A stretch of 44,503 bases of DNA from a virus, in the IMG/VR virus record IMGVR_UViG_3300044638_003582, positions 1-44,503 of that record; one strand, 5' to 3'. Positions 9,560-18,887 of this stretch are shown piece after piece. The position numbers and the translations under genes are program-made. A model generated the notes under the pieces. It ran no database searches, was not told the origin of the DNA, and saw nothing but the letters and a program-made list of their open reading frames with translations. Within the stretch, counting starts at the first letter, position 1; each line of letters begins with the position of its first letter.

Positions 9560-12500
9560 TCAGCGTTCGTACTGGTTTATCGGTTTCCAATAGAATCCGA
9601 AGTATTCCATTTGGAACGAACCAGAACCTTCCACATTAAACGTATGCCGTTCACCACGGTTTTGGCTAGGAGAACTTGTCTGCCCAGCTGACTCCGTAGG
9701 TATTGCCATGATTTCTCCAGTCACGCTATAGTTAAACCTAGGGGAAGCAGGACGAGAGTCAACGTAGCCATACTGCCACGCTGTATCGGTTGTTGCAGTC
9801 TCACCCATAGGGCTTGTATGAACTATCCCACGTAGGATTACTGGATCGTCAGAGGAAGCTATGTAAGCGAATACTTTACGGATGCGCTTGAGTACAGTCT
9901 TATCTTCTGCCGTCCAATCCTTTGAGCTCCAGAACACGCGGACAAATTTTGTTACTGGTGTAATCTGGTATGTCAGTGAGATAGGATTATACGTGAACAT
10001 CAAGTAGTCGTCGTTCGGCTTATCTAGATTATTGTCAACCTTAGTCGGTGATTCAATAAACATAGAGATACGCATGAACTCCATTGATGCATCTGTTGGC
10101 AATGGAACTGGAATCAGATAGTTTCTAGTCCGAGGCGTGAGTGCTTCAGCGGAGCGCAGCTGGCCTAGGGTATTGGTATAGTACAGACGGCTGTAAACCC
10201 TTGGAGCTCTTTGAGTTGGAGCTACTGGGTAGAGCTGTTGCATCCATGTGATCGGGTCTGTGAAATATGTAGCATCATCCATGTAGCGGTACTTGGTAAC
10301 CAATCCGCTATCAATGTTGATTGCGTATGTAATTCCACGCAGCTGGCGCAATCCCTTGTTATCCGTGATAGTAATTCCAGATGTATTGCCACCTTCTGCG
10401 TCACCCTCATTGCTTGAAGTTGTCATGACTGGAAGCGTCAGGTACAGTTCCCGATATGTAGGATTCCAACCACAAGATGCATCACGGATAGCTGGGTTCA
10501 TCACACCGTTCTGTGCTGAACGTAAGCGAAGTTGCAGTTCTTCTGAGAACTTGCCATCTACCTTAGACAGAACATTGTTATCGTACTTGTAGAAACCTGC
10601 CCACGATAGGAAGTAAAGTGTATTGTTTACAGTGATAACTGTATTCGGAGCAATGCAACCTACGTTGTTTGATATTTCGTCAACACGAGAGACTGGAACC
10701 TGAGATCCCTGTACTGCCAACCTATGGATACTACGTTCCTTTAAGACAATCAAGTTGCCATAAAGCATAGCTAGTCCAGTAATCTGGTCTCCATCTCCTG
10801 CACGAACTTCCATCAGTGAAGGAAGTTTAATCTTGTTTGGCTGATATGGCTCTGACCAGCGGAGTCCTGCTGGCATGTCATCTTCATTCTGGAAGAACTG
10901 CTTGATAGGCAACCTTCCGATAGATGGAAGGTCATTGTCATAGAAGATACCTTCATCTTCTGGCTTGATTGTTCCTATCTTCTCAATCCACTGAGGACCT
11001 GTGCCCTCATCGTAGCGATTAGTAATATCAAGAATGATTGGCTGGCAGTATGAACTAGCGTGCCCACGATCTTTAGCTGGAACTGATGTGTCAAAGTAAT
11101 TCCAAAAGAAGTTCATTCTTGAACCATCGTATCCTACATCACCGCCATGGAATGCCTGAATGACTGAGTTTGGATAGTACACTACACCATTGTATTCTAC
11201 GACACCTTGAGCTACGAAGTATACGTTACCTACCGTTGCTGTGCTATTTGACTTTCTTCCAGTAAACGCTACAGTTGGCAAAGGTGCTGGTGTATTGAGC
11301 CTATATATGTTTGCTTGCTCAATAGCAGGGTCATAGGCTGAAGGCAAGCCGTACATCACAACCTTGTTATTGAGCGTGGCTCCTCGATCTATCTGCCCTG
11401 AATACGACGCCAAGGAATAAGATCGAGCTTGGTCATTGTATGCAGTAAAATAATAAAGGTATCTGTGAGTAATGTTAGTTGGGGCTGCTCCATCTACTAC
11501 AAGCCTATATGACCAAAGTCTTTCAAGTTCAGAGTTGCTGCCAACATTAAGATTCTTATGAGATGCTACAGTAGTATCCGCAGGATTAGTAGTCTCAATT
11601 TTCACTGCATTTCTTGGTGAATGTGGCTTGTACGATTCCTTGATGTTTGCGTAGAATACGCGCTCATTCAAAGGGAGGCAGAACCTAGACTTAATAGGAT
11701 TAGTAAATCCGTCATAGTCAGGAACACTATATGAATAATCGAGCTCACTACTCTTTACATCATCAAGAAACTCAATCTTAGTTGATTGTGCCCCAGTCGG
11801 AAGTCCTGTCGCCCCGTCACGAATAATGTCGATTTCTTTGACTAAGCCGTACTCATGTGGCTGCCACGCATTATCATGGCTTGCACGAGTTCGGAAGACA
11901 AGCAACTGGCGTGCACGACGTGGAATACGATTAGATGGAATAACAATCTTTACATGCGGAGCTTCAAAAAGAAGTGAAGCTGGTATGTACATGGATAGTT
12001 GTTCTGGTATTGTCAGGCGTTCTCCGACACCAGATAGAGTTACACGAAGATTTCTGAATCTAATATTTGTGTCTGGAGTTCCTAATGAACTAGAATAAAT
12101 CCAGTTAGAGTAATTATTGGTTTGAGCACCAGCGGCTAGAGCTCCATAAGAATATGTTTCCTGACTTCCTGGATTAGCATTTTGATATGCCCTAGCATTT
12201 CCTCTAACTAATTTGTCAGTATAATTCTGTGGCACTGTGTCATAAATTTTTTGTTGAAATGTCCAAGTTCCAACATCACCAAAATCGCACAGTTGTATTT
12301 GACCAGTACCAGATAGAGCTATTCTCGATATTACTTCCGCTGGTATAGATGGCTTAAGGTAAAGTAATCTATCTGACTCTTTCTTAACACCACGCACTAC
12401 GGTCATGTTACGAAATTCCCAAGGCTTATATGGAGGGAATACACCAGCATCATCATCTGGCCAGTTATTCCTTTCCACCGTCATGAGCATAGGAGTAGAT

Positions 12501-14866
12501 ACAGTAATTGATCCACCCTTAAAAGGAACTGGATTGAACCATACGCTTTGACCTTTTTTGATTACATCGTTTATTACCCATCCACGACCAGCGTTAGCAG
12601 CTGGATCACTCGTATCTATTCCAAATCTGATTGCGCCTTGGAATATGACTTGATATGCAGGGTAAAATCCAGCTGGATCATTGTTGTCATAATAAGCTGA
12701 ACCAGAATTCCTAGATACATTTTGGTACGATGTTCTAAGAACCCCATAGTTACTAAACACACTGTTATATGTATGCGATCCATTACCTTCGTTGGCGAAC
12801 AGAGGCACTCGCATTGACACTGTATTTGTTTTGTACGACTGTGTGTTTTTGTACTGCCAACGACCATTGCCTTTCTCTTCTACTTCTACTTCTGTATCAG
12901 CTAACTCTACTTGAGTCCCAGAAAGAACTGCATAATCATTGACCCAGTATGTTGTACATACGACACTTAGCTGACCTTTAGCTAAGTTAGATTCAGTAGT
13001 CCAGTTGGTTGGCCAAGAAGCTCCTGAAGTGCTTGAATACCTAGCTGAGAATGTATGGCTTGCATCAAACAGTATAGTCTTCAACTTTACAAAGTTCTGT
13101 CCGTATGGTGTCAGCGCCCCTAAAGAATCAAATATTGAAACTCCTTGCATCCTTGGCGATGTATTGACAAAGTATGTATTTGATAAAGTTAAACTTGTCT
13201 GTTCTGCTTCATTGAATGAAGAGGTTCCGAATGGTCTCTTGTAAGAGCCGAGAGATGTTGTTATGTCAGAATCTTTAATGCCGCTGAATAACATATCTGG
13301 TACAATCAATTCAGACGATGGAGCGCTATATTCTCCATTGCCCATATACCAGACAAATCTATATCTCCACACACCAAGAGGAACTTCCTGTTCTACTCCT
13401 GTGTGAGTCTTCAACTTAATAAGTTTTGTTCCTGCACTTGATGTCTTATTCCATACACGGTCAAGCGACGTCAATAAGTATCTGCCAGATACCGTACCTG
13501 ATACTGGGTAGTATGTAATCTTCTGATCTTTCCAAAGGTATACGTCAGAAGAGACTTGGTCGTCTTCTTTAATATCTGGATTCTTAAGTGTCAGAGAAGC
13601 GAATAAGTCGTTGTATTCATCTGCTTCGGAATTATTTGTAAATATGAAATTTGTTTTGTCATTGATGGTTATGCCTGAAATTAGGGCTTCACCATAACCG
13701 CTGACTTTAATAAACTCACTGGTAATAAAAGCCGATGTTTCTCTAGGTGTCACCCATGCGCGAACTTCGTTCTGGAATTTCTTTACTTGTGGACTCTCAT
13801 CATAGTTTGCATAGTATGGAGTATAGTTATCCTGGCTTGCCTCAAGTCTATTCCTTTGCAAATAAAACTTATACAAAGCCATTGGAGCTTCAACTCCCTT
13901 CTCATTGAAGTTGAGTCCTCCGATACCAAAGTCTATGACTACATCATCGACGTCGAACTTAGCTAAGGTATTCTCGCGCAAAGAGAACCTATGCTTCTTT
14001 ACTTCATTGTACTCTGATTCTGAGTATTCATCAACTAGATACATGTCTCCATTAGTCATATCAGATATAACTATGGAATCTCTGTACTGCTGCATAGAAA
14101 CATAATGCTCAATCCAGTTAAGATCTTTTGGTATGTTTCCATCAGAGAATGTGTTGTGCACACCTAGCCAACGAGAAGGAGCGTAGATTTGCAGCTTGCT
14201 TGGCTTGTCATCAGCGCGGTTGATTGTACGCGCACCAATTGTAGGGTACAATGTAGGGAGAGTATTGTCCCTGACTTCATAGCCTAGTGTTGAATCGAGG
14301 ACATTTCCATTCGGTGCAAATGCAAACTGGTCCTTGAAATTTGTAGGTCCAGTTAGAGGAACCAGCAAGTATGCTGCCTTATACCGCCATGTGTACCGAT
14401 TGATTGTATCATCTGGGAATCCAGATACTAACTTAGCACTCTCGTTATTTGCATCTGTTGTAGGAGTAGATGACGCTGGCTTCTTTGCTGGTATCCGTAA
14501 TGCATACACCATAAACCTATCTGTATGCTTTGCTCCTGCTATGCTTGGAGTTAACGCATTAAGCGTAGCATCATCGTATGGAGCCCATGATGTAGTTCCT
14601 GACCCTACACCCCACGGTTTTTCAATGACATATTCAGTAAGACCCATTGTGCCAATTGACCATAGCTGACCCTTAATGTCAGCTATATTCAAATTGCGTT
14701 CCATTAAGATAGACTTACCAGCAACACCATTACGGTTAACTAGGTAGCCCAGCTTTTCAAAGCGAAGATTCTCAATGTCTGATGCTTCTTCATTCTTAAT
14801 TAGTTCTGGACGTAAGTTGTTGTCTAGTCCTAAAAAAGAATTAACGTTGGTCTTTTGGTATTCCAT
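9560..14866 (-). CDS. Tail nozzle/muzzle (stabilisation-type) protein
   Basis: Encodes 1768 residues. The start is close to families of tail stabilisation or nozzle proteins: an N-terminal NSFLGLDNNLRPELIKNEEA segment followed by SDIENLRFEKLGYLVNRNG, as in P22 gp10-like and T7 gp12-like proteins where the chain begins with a list-like beta-propeller strand. Near residues 1361-1385 there is GLAMLYGNLIVLKERSIHRL and at about 1397-1436 a VGCIAPNTVI...LYFLSWAGFYKYD stretch, both typical propeller blades of this family. The protein is two to four times longer than the P22 and T7 proteins and in the size class of crAss-like muzzle proteins. Its ATG shares a TAATG junction with the upstream ring-type gene, so the two are translationally coupled. 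Expected place: the distal tip of a short tail. Family call is good; detail of fold is inference. Confidence 0.82.
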   Translation of the reverse strand: MEYQKTNVNSFLGLDNNLRPELIKNEEASDIENLRFEKLGYLVNRNGVAGKSILMERNLNIADIKGQLWSIGTMGLTEYVIEKPWGVGSGTTSWAPYDDATLNALTPSIAGAKHTDRFMVYALRIPAKKPASSTPTTDANNESAKLVSGFPDDTINRYTWRYKAAYLLVPLTGPTNFKDQFAFAPNGNVLDSTLGYEVRDNTLPTLYPTIGARTINRADDKPSKLQIYAPSRWLGVHNTFSDGNIPKDLNWIEHYVSMQQYRDSIVISDMTNGDMYLVDEYSESEYNEVKKHRFSLRENTLAKFDVDDVVIDFGIGGLNFNEKGVEAPMALYKFYLQRNRLEASQDNYTPYYANYDESPQVKKFQNEVRAWVTPRETSAFITSEFIKVSGYGEALISGITINDKTNFIFTNNSEADEYNDLFASLTLKNPDIKEDDQVSSDVYLWKDQKITYYPVSGTVSGRYLLTSLDRVWNKTSSAGTKLIKLKTHTGVEQEVPLGVWRYRFVWYMGNGEYSAPSSELIVPDMLFSGIKDSDITTSLGSYKRPFGTSSFNEAEQTSLTLSNTYFVNTSPRMQGVSIFDSLGALTPYGQNFVKLKTILFDASHTFSARYSSTSGASWPTNWTTESNLAKGQLSVVCTTYWVNDYAVLSGTQVELADTEVEVEEKGNGRWQYKNTQSYKTNTVSMRVPLFANEGNGSHTYNSVFSNYGVLRTSYQNVSRNSGSAYYDNNDPAGFYPAYQVIFQGAIRFGIDTSDPAANAGRGWVINDVIKKGQSVWFNPVPFKGGSITVSTPMLMTVERNNWPDDDAGVFPPYKPWEFRNMTVVRGVKKESDRLLYLKPSIPAEVISRIALSGTGQIQLCDFGDVGTWTFQQKIYDTVPQNYTDKLVRGNARAYQNANPGSQETYSYGALAAGAQTNNYSNWIYSSSLGTPDTNIRFRNLRVTLSGVGERLTIPEQLSMYIPASLLFEAPHVKIVIPSNRIPRRARQLLVFRTRASHDNAWQPHEYGLVKEIDIIRDGATGLPTGAQSTKIEFLDDVKSSELDYSYSVPDYDGFTNPIKSRFCLPLNERVFYANIKESYKPHSPRNAVKIETTNPADTTVASHKNLNVGSNSELERLWSYRLVVDGAAPTNITHRYLYYFTAYNDQARSYSLASYSGQIDRGATLNNKVVMYGLPSAYDPAIEQANIYRLNTPAPLPTVAFTGRKSNSTATVGNVYFVAQGVVEYNGVVYYPNSVIQAFHGGDVGYDGSRMNFFWNYFDTSVPAKDRGHASSYCQPIILDITNRYDEGTGPQWIEKIGTIKPEDEGIFYDNDLPSIGRLPIKQFFQNEDDMPAGLRWSEPYQPNKIKLPSLMEVRAGDGDQITGLAMLYGNLIVLKERSIHRLAVQGSQVPVSRVDEISNNVGCIAPNTVITVNNTLYFLSWAGFYKYDNNVLSKVDGKFSEELQLRLRSAQNGVMNPAIRDASCGWNPTYRELYLTLPVMTTSSNEGDAEGGNTSGITITDNKGLRQLRGITYAINIDSGLVTKYRYMDDATYFTDPITWMQQLYPVAPTQRAPRVYSRLYYTNTLGQLRSAEALTPRTRNYLIPVPLPTDASMEFMRISMFIESPTKVDNNLDKPNDDYLMFTYNPISLTYQITPVTKFVRVFWSSKDWTAEDKTVLKRIRKVFAYIASSDDPVILRGIVHTSPMGETATTDTAWQYGYVDSRPASPRFNYSVTGEIMAIPTESAGQTSSPSQNRGERHTFNVEGSGSFQMEYFGFYWKPINQYER

Positions 14867-15912
14867 TAGTTGCTATATGGGCTAATGTTGTACGGAGATG
14901 AAAGTTCGTGTGATAGGACTGGCTTGAGCATAATTGCCTGTTCGACATACTGACGGAACTCTTGGTCGTACTGCTGCCACAGTGGTTGCTGTCCAGAAAG
15001 AACATTCTGTGAGCGCAAGTACTGTCCTGCTGCGTATGATACGAATGCAGGAGCCCACTTAGTCAGCTGTAGCGGTGGAGTCAATGTAGCAAAGTTAGCT
15101 TCAAAGGCCGCCTCGCTTGCCCACCATGCTGTCCACTGCGGAGATACAGATGAGTAGATGTCATATTGAGGCTTGTACTTGATTGTAAACCAAGCATCAT
15201 TAGTCAGCGTTACTGGCTGCCATACAATCCCAGGTGTATTGGGCGTGGTAATAGCTGTGTTAACCAGTATCACCGTTCCTACTGGAACAGCTGCTAGGTT
15301 TGTTGGATTAGGTACTGGCGCTACAATAGTATAGTTTCCAGTATACGGTGCTGCATTTAGTGCAGGGGTCCCTGCTGATACACGATAGTAAGAACCTGAT
15401 GCCAAGATATTAGTACCGTTGGCAGGAACTGTAGTAGAAAGAGAAGCTCCAGTAGATGGATAGCGGAACATCTGGTCTGCAAATACAGTGCAGATGCGAG
15501 CCATGCCTCGATCTGCATTAAGCTCCCATCGCTCGTCCATGACAGTTGGTCTAGTGCGCACACGGGAAAAGTGTGCTGGATTCTCGTTAAACCCAATAGG
15601 TCCTGCGGATCTACGCTCAATGATGTCGTTGTACTGCTGGTACGATACTGGCAGCATGACGTATCCGTTACTATCTAGAACTTCAATGATTTCCAGTATG
15701 TCATTACTTACTGGATACGGGATTGTTGTCTGTGTCAAATCTCCAGCTGTAACGACAACCTTGGTATCTTCGGCTATGGCTGTCAATCGTTGGAACTCAG
15801 ACACTGCACGGGTTAAATACCTCATGCCTTGCTGTGGAGTCATCTTTAGCTCTTCTTGATAAAGAGCTAACTCCTGTAACAAATCATCGTATAGTTCTTT
15901 CCAAGTAGTCAT
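14866..15912 (-). CDS. Head-tail adaptor/ring-type protein with inserted module
   Basis: Encodes 348 residues. The N-terminal helices (WKELYDDLLQELALYQEELK, then QGMRYLTRAVSEFQRLTAI) and a following strand set resemble the small connector proteins of podoviruses and crAss-like ring proteins. Residues about 166-233 form a separate Thr/Ala/Pro-rich module that is clearly related to residues 84-150 of the product of 19858-20457; the adaptor-like chain resumes afterwards (WFTIKYKPQYDIY...YAAGQYLRSQNV). It is the last of five consecutive short genes between the head genes and the nozzle. Stop and start junctions on both sides are TAATG overlaps, so expression is coupled to neighbours. Role as a ring that joins portal and nozzle is inferred from order and helical pattern, not from a recognised family. 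Confidence 0.72.
   Translation of the reverse strand: MTTWKELYDDLLQELALYQEELKMTPQQGMRYLTRAVSEFQRLTAIAEDTKVVVTAGDLTQTTIPYPVSNDILEIIEVLDSNGYVMLPVSYQQYNDIIERRSAGPIGFNENPAHFSRVRTRPTVMDERWELNADRGMARICTVFADQMFRYPSTGASLSTTVPANGTNILASGSYYRVSAGTPALNAAPYTGNYTIVAPVPNPTNLAAVPVGTVILVNTAITTPNTPGIVWQPVTLTNDAWFTIKYKPQYDIYSSVSPQWTAWWASEAAFEANFATLTPPLQLTKWAPAFVSYAAGQYLRSQNVLSGQQPLWQQYDQEFRQYVEQAIMLKPVLSHELSSPYNISPYSN
15214..15417 (-). repeat. Shared 65-residue module, copy in ring-type protein
   Basis: Codes for residues about 166-233 of the 348-residue ring-type protein. It begins LASGSYYRVSAGT, continues with YTGNYTIV and ends in a VPVGTVIL strand. The second copy is at 20008-20208. By eye roughly 40 percent of aligned residues are identical. 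Confidence 0.75.
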
Positions 15913-16724
15913 TAGACCCTCACAGCACTTGCGTCAATAATAGGTACGTTAGGTATAAGAGATTCACGAGCTTCAACGAGAAGCCTGCTTCGATCAATTT
16001 CAGCTTCATACTGACGTTGCAGTGAAGCAACCATCATTTCAATATCTTGCCGTATCAGCGCATTAGATGTAGGCAAACCCAGTGTTTCCATTATCTTCAA
16101 ACAAGATATTAGAACTACCAGCTCTTCTAAGTCATAGCCAATACGCACTTCAGGATCAGATACTCCCTGTGGATTTTCAATCTGCAACCATGGAAGTTTA
16201 GCTAGATACCATATCTCAACCTTGTTAGCAGCTAAGGCATCAGTACCAATACTCACAAGTAGCCTAACTTGCAATGTATCTGTAAACTTTTCAATGCAAT
16301 AGATAGGATTTCGTGGAGATGGCTTAGAGAATGATTTAGTCAGGACGGTATACAAGTCTCGTTTAGATACTGGGCGAGCTGACCACCAGTTATCTTCTGT
16401 AAGCACTGACACTGTTACGTCGGTTATGAAATCTTCTGGCAGGTTCAGAACAAACACCTGATTAACAAGCGTTCTAGCTGCATTTGTATTCGTATCGTAC
16501 TCAAACATCCTAGCAGAGTCAACCCAAGACACAGCTGGTATATCGGTAGGAACATGAATCCTAGCATATCTTTCTGGTATTGCCTGAAGTGTAGCCATTT
16601 GAACATCAAATCTTGCTTGATTGATAATGTTCTCTAGCATACCAACATCAACAGACTTAGCTACATCATAACGATTTAGTCTGTGCATGACCTCAGTGGC
16701 GTATGTCTGCATTGTATATGGCAT
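15912..16724 (-). CDS. Head-tail adaptor/ring-type protein
   Basis: Encodes 270 residues. The start, a Tyr/Met-rich helix (YATEVMHRLNRYDVAK) followed by VDVGMLENIINQARFDVQMA, looks like the N-terminal helix pair of podoviral connector proteins, which dock around the portal. A central beta region carries LPEDFITDVTVSVL, and the C-terminal third is helical with heptad-like spacing (LEELVVLISCLKIMETLGL...MVASLQRQYEAEIDRSRLL). TAATG junctions join it to both neighbours, so it belongs to one translational unit with them. I do not recognise a specific family. Order (capsid genes, then five short proteins, then nozzle) is the main support for a ring or adaptor role. Confidence 0.65.
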   Translation of the reverse strand: MPYTMQTYATEVMHRLNRYDVAKSVDVGMLENIINQARFDVQMATLQAIPERYARIHVPTDIPAVSWVDSARMFEYDTNTNAARTLVNQVFVLNLPEDFITDVTVSVLTEDNWWSARPVSKRDLYTVLTKSFSKPSPRNPIYCIEKFTDTLQVRLLVSIGTDALAANKVEIWYLAKLPWLQIENPQGVSDPEVRIGYDLEELVVLISCLKIMETLGLPTSNALIRQDIEMMVASLQRQYEAEIDRSRLLVEARESLIPNVPIIDASAVRV

Positions 16725-17485
16725 TAGAGCAGACCTCCTGGAGTTTGCGGCTTAGTCCTAAGTATGGCTGGTTCAGGATTAGATATAGCTTGAGCGTTTA
16801 CAGCTACTGCCTGAGATGCCGCAATCTGGCTAACTTGATATTGATAGACCTTCTGAGCGACTTCCTGCGCAGCCGTAACAATTCTTTGAGGATCAGCAAC
16901 ATCATCTAGGAATCTACTAACAGCCATGTCAATCAACAAACCTTCAAGTTCCACAGGAACTCTTACAGGGCTGTTGTACGTACCCATGCCTACATCTCCA
17001 AAGGATGCGACATAATCCAATTGACCTACAAGATTGTTAGGATAAATCCATATCGCTAGATTATTTGCCGCCCAATTAACACTGTCTACAGAGTTCGCCC
17101 ATACCATATAAACACCAGTCTTAACCCATCCTTTAGTAAAACTAATTGGACGCGAGGTGTTAGTCAAAGAACGCCATTCGCGAGGGTCAGCCATACGAGC
17201 TTCATATCGAACACCTAAAGCTGGGTCAGCTCCTGGTAGGGCTGTTGTTAGTCGGATTGGACGTATGTAGTTCTGTGGCAAACTCTGCAAATGAGTTACG
17301 CTTATACTAGCTTGATAAGACCATTCTTTGTATGCGTTCGTTCTATTGAATAAGTCACGACGAGCATCTCGCACATACTGAGCCAGCGTCTGCCAGTCTG
17401 AATTGTATGGCGTCATGTAATCAGCTATGCGCATTTCCATAGCTGTTACTGCATCACCGACACTCATTGACGATATTGCTATCAT
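16724..17485 (-). CDS. Head-tail adaptor/ring-type protein
   Basis: Encodes 253 residues. The ATG at 17485 has GGGAG about 8 bases upstream and overlaps the stop of the preceding gene as ATGA; an internal Met at residue 7 is possible but lacks this signal. Residues 10-60 are helical (VTAMEMRIADYM, LAQYVRDARRDLFNRTNAYKEW), as in connector proteins. The middle is beta-rich with several Trp and Pro (PREWRSLTNTSRPISFTKGW). The C-terminus is a helix rich in Ala, Gln and Val. No known family was recognised, but length, helix/sheet order and position match the neighbouring ring-type genes. Its stop shares a TAATG junction with the next gene. Confidence 0.65.
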   Translation of the reverse strand: MIAISSMSVGDAVTAMEMRIADYMTPYNSDWQTLAQYVRDARRDLFNRTNAYKEWSYQASISVTHLQSLPQNYIRPIRLTTALPGADPALGVRYEARMADPREWRSLTNTSRPISFTKGWVKTGVYMVWANSVDSVNWAANNLAIWIYPNNLVGQLDYVASFGDVGMGTYNSPVRVPVELEGLLIDMAVSRFLDDVADPQRIVTAAQEVAQKVYQYQVSQIAASQAVAVNAQAISNPEPAILRTKPQTPGGLL

Positions 17486-18162
17486 TGCTTTTGCTCCCTC
17501 ATAACTTTGTAGAGCGCAGCCTCAACATCAATAATACCACCAACAGCCTGACGGTCATCACCAGGGTGCTCTTTGCGATAAAGGATTTCAGCAGCCTTGT
17601 CACATATAACTGGATGCATATAAGCAGCCAGAGGCAACTGGTTCGCTGATTGTGCTGGTATGGTTGGTACTGTGATATAGCTTACCGTTACATTTTTATT
17701 TGGTGTTACAGACAAAGTATTACTTGTGGCAAAGATGTTTCCGCCAATGATTGTATACTCAGCCCTACCCAAGAATCTGTTTCTACCATTGAACTGATTG
17801 CCAGATGCAGTTTCAAATGGAGTTCTATGGCGACGACGTGAGAACACGGCAGGCGATACATACTTGTGAGGCCACTGCTTGTTAGACTGAATCTGATAGT
17901 TTGAACGAACAGACTCAATAAATAAAAATGGAACTGGCATCACACCCATCTGATTGACATCCAACGTCAGAACTGTCTCAGCCCATTGCGGCCTAAGAGC
18001 TTCCTTCTCTCCACGATACCAGCACTCACGCGCTACGATTGTGGCTGCTTCGCGTAAGGCATCTCGGAAGATTGTATCCAAGTCTGAGCTAGAACCAAAG
18101 TATTCATACTTAGGTTCATCCAGAATATTCCTTACGAAATCTATTCCATTTGTTACTGTCAT
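17482..18162 (-). CDS. Head-tail adaptor/ring-type protein
   Basis: Encodes 226 residues and overlaps both neighbours by 4 bases (ATGA). The N-terminal half has a helix (LDTIFRDALREAATIVAREC) then strands with VLTLDVNQMGVMPVPFLFIESV. The centre carries a basic loop (FSRRRHRTPFETASGNQF) and then a beta hairpin (YTIIGGNIFATSNTLSVTPN, VTVSYITVPTIP) followed by a helical end (AAYMHPVICDKAAEILYRKE). This alpha-beta-alpha order is common in phage head-completion and ring proteins: the chain ends with a helix that packs on the next ring. I infer an adaptor role from this and from gene order. No direct family match can be claimed. Confidence 0.65.
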   Translation of the reverse strand: MTVTNGIDFVRNILDEPKYEYFGSSSDLDTIFRDALREAATIVARECWYRGEKEALRPQWAETVLTLDVNQMGVMPVPFLFIESVRSNYQIQSNKQWPHKYVSPAVFSRRRHRTPFETASGNQFNGRNRFLGRAEYTIIGGNIFATSNTLSVTPNKNVTVSYITVPTIPAQSANQLPLAAYMHPVICDKAAEILYRKEHPGDDRQAVGGIIDVEAALYKVMREQKQ

Positions 18163-18782
18163 GCGTCAGTATTCTGATTAAGATTCATAGGATACATTTC
18201 AACTGGCTCAGCCAACAATGGAGTCAGAACTGCCTGCATATTCTTTAGAGCACGCTGACATTGACCCCAGTCTTTCTGTTGCAGTATTGCTAGTGCATGA
18301 TACACTATAGCGTCGTAGCAAGGGTCAATCATTTCCGTATGGTTAGAAGCTCCAGTAATTCTAGTTGGAAGTCTGTAGTAATACAGAGTACCCAAACTTT
18401 GAAATAGACCTATCTTAAATTCTACCGTGTTGTTCTTTATGTATGAGACATAACGAACTGGATCGTTGTCAAACAAACTTCCAGACCATCCGATATATAG
18501 AACAGCTGGATAATGTACTCCGTCGTTGTCAACGGTTGCCGATGCATAGAATAGATAGTTACTTGGCAGTGCTAACGGTGACTGGCCGTATATGCTAGTA
18601 AACAGTTGCGATATTAAGTGCCACTGTTTCTTCATGTAGCAATAGCGCACAAATGCAAACTGAGCAGCGTCTAGTGCCGCGTCAAGTTGTGCATCTGTCC
18701 ACATAGTTCCTTGCTTCCAGAGCGATGTTTCATCGTCAAGAACTGCTCTGAGCTTGCTTCTCATTTGGGCTGCTGTTGGCAT
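18159..18782 (-). CDS. Head-tail adaptor/ring-type protein, first of the series
   Basis: Encodes 207 residues. The N-terminus has two amphipathic helices (AAQMRSKLRAVLDDETSLWK and WTDAQLDAALDAAQFAFVRY), the usual opening of P22 gp4-like and other portal-binding adaptors, then a beta-rich middle (ALPSNYLFYASATVDNDGVH, FKIGLFQSLGTLYYYRLP) and a C-terminal helix pair (YDAIVYHALAILQQKDWGQC, ALKNMQAVLTPLLAEP). The helix-sheet-helix order is the clearest adaptor-like pattern of the five genes. Nothing better than a weak TGAG lies upstream of its ATG, and a terminator stands 47 bases before it, so it may have its own promoter or depend on readthrough. It overlaps the next gene by 4 bases. Confidence 0.7.
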   Translation of the reverse strand: MPTAAQMRSKLRAVLDDETSLWKQGTMWTDAQLDAALDAAQFAFVRYCYMKKQWHLISQLFTSIYGQSPLALPSNYLFYASATVDNDGVHYPAVLYIGWSGSLFDNDPVRYVSYIKNNTVEFKIGLFQSLGTLYYYRLPTRITGASNHTEMIDPCYDAIVYHALAILQQKDWGQCQRALKNMQAVLTPLLAEPVEMYPMNLNQNTDA

Positions 18783-18815
18783 AGACTTAAATTACTCAAA
18801 CAGAAAGGCAACCCC

Positions 18816-18868
18816 TAAAAAGAAAAAGCCGTCGTAAGATAGCATGCTTGCGCAGAGGCCCGACGGCT
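18816..18868 (-). terminator. Intrinsic terminator after the small head genes
   Basis: On the minus strand AGCCGTCG (from 18868) pairs with CGACGGCT (18834-18827), an 8-bp perfect stem around a 26-base loop that can form further pairs, followed by TTTTTCTTTTT. It lies 20 bases past the stop of the gene at 18888-19325. The large loop makes it weaker than the other two terminators in the window. Confidence 0.65.
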
Positions 18869-18887
18869 GTAATCTTATGTATATCTA

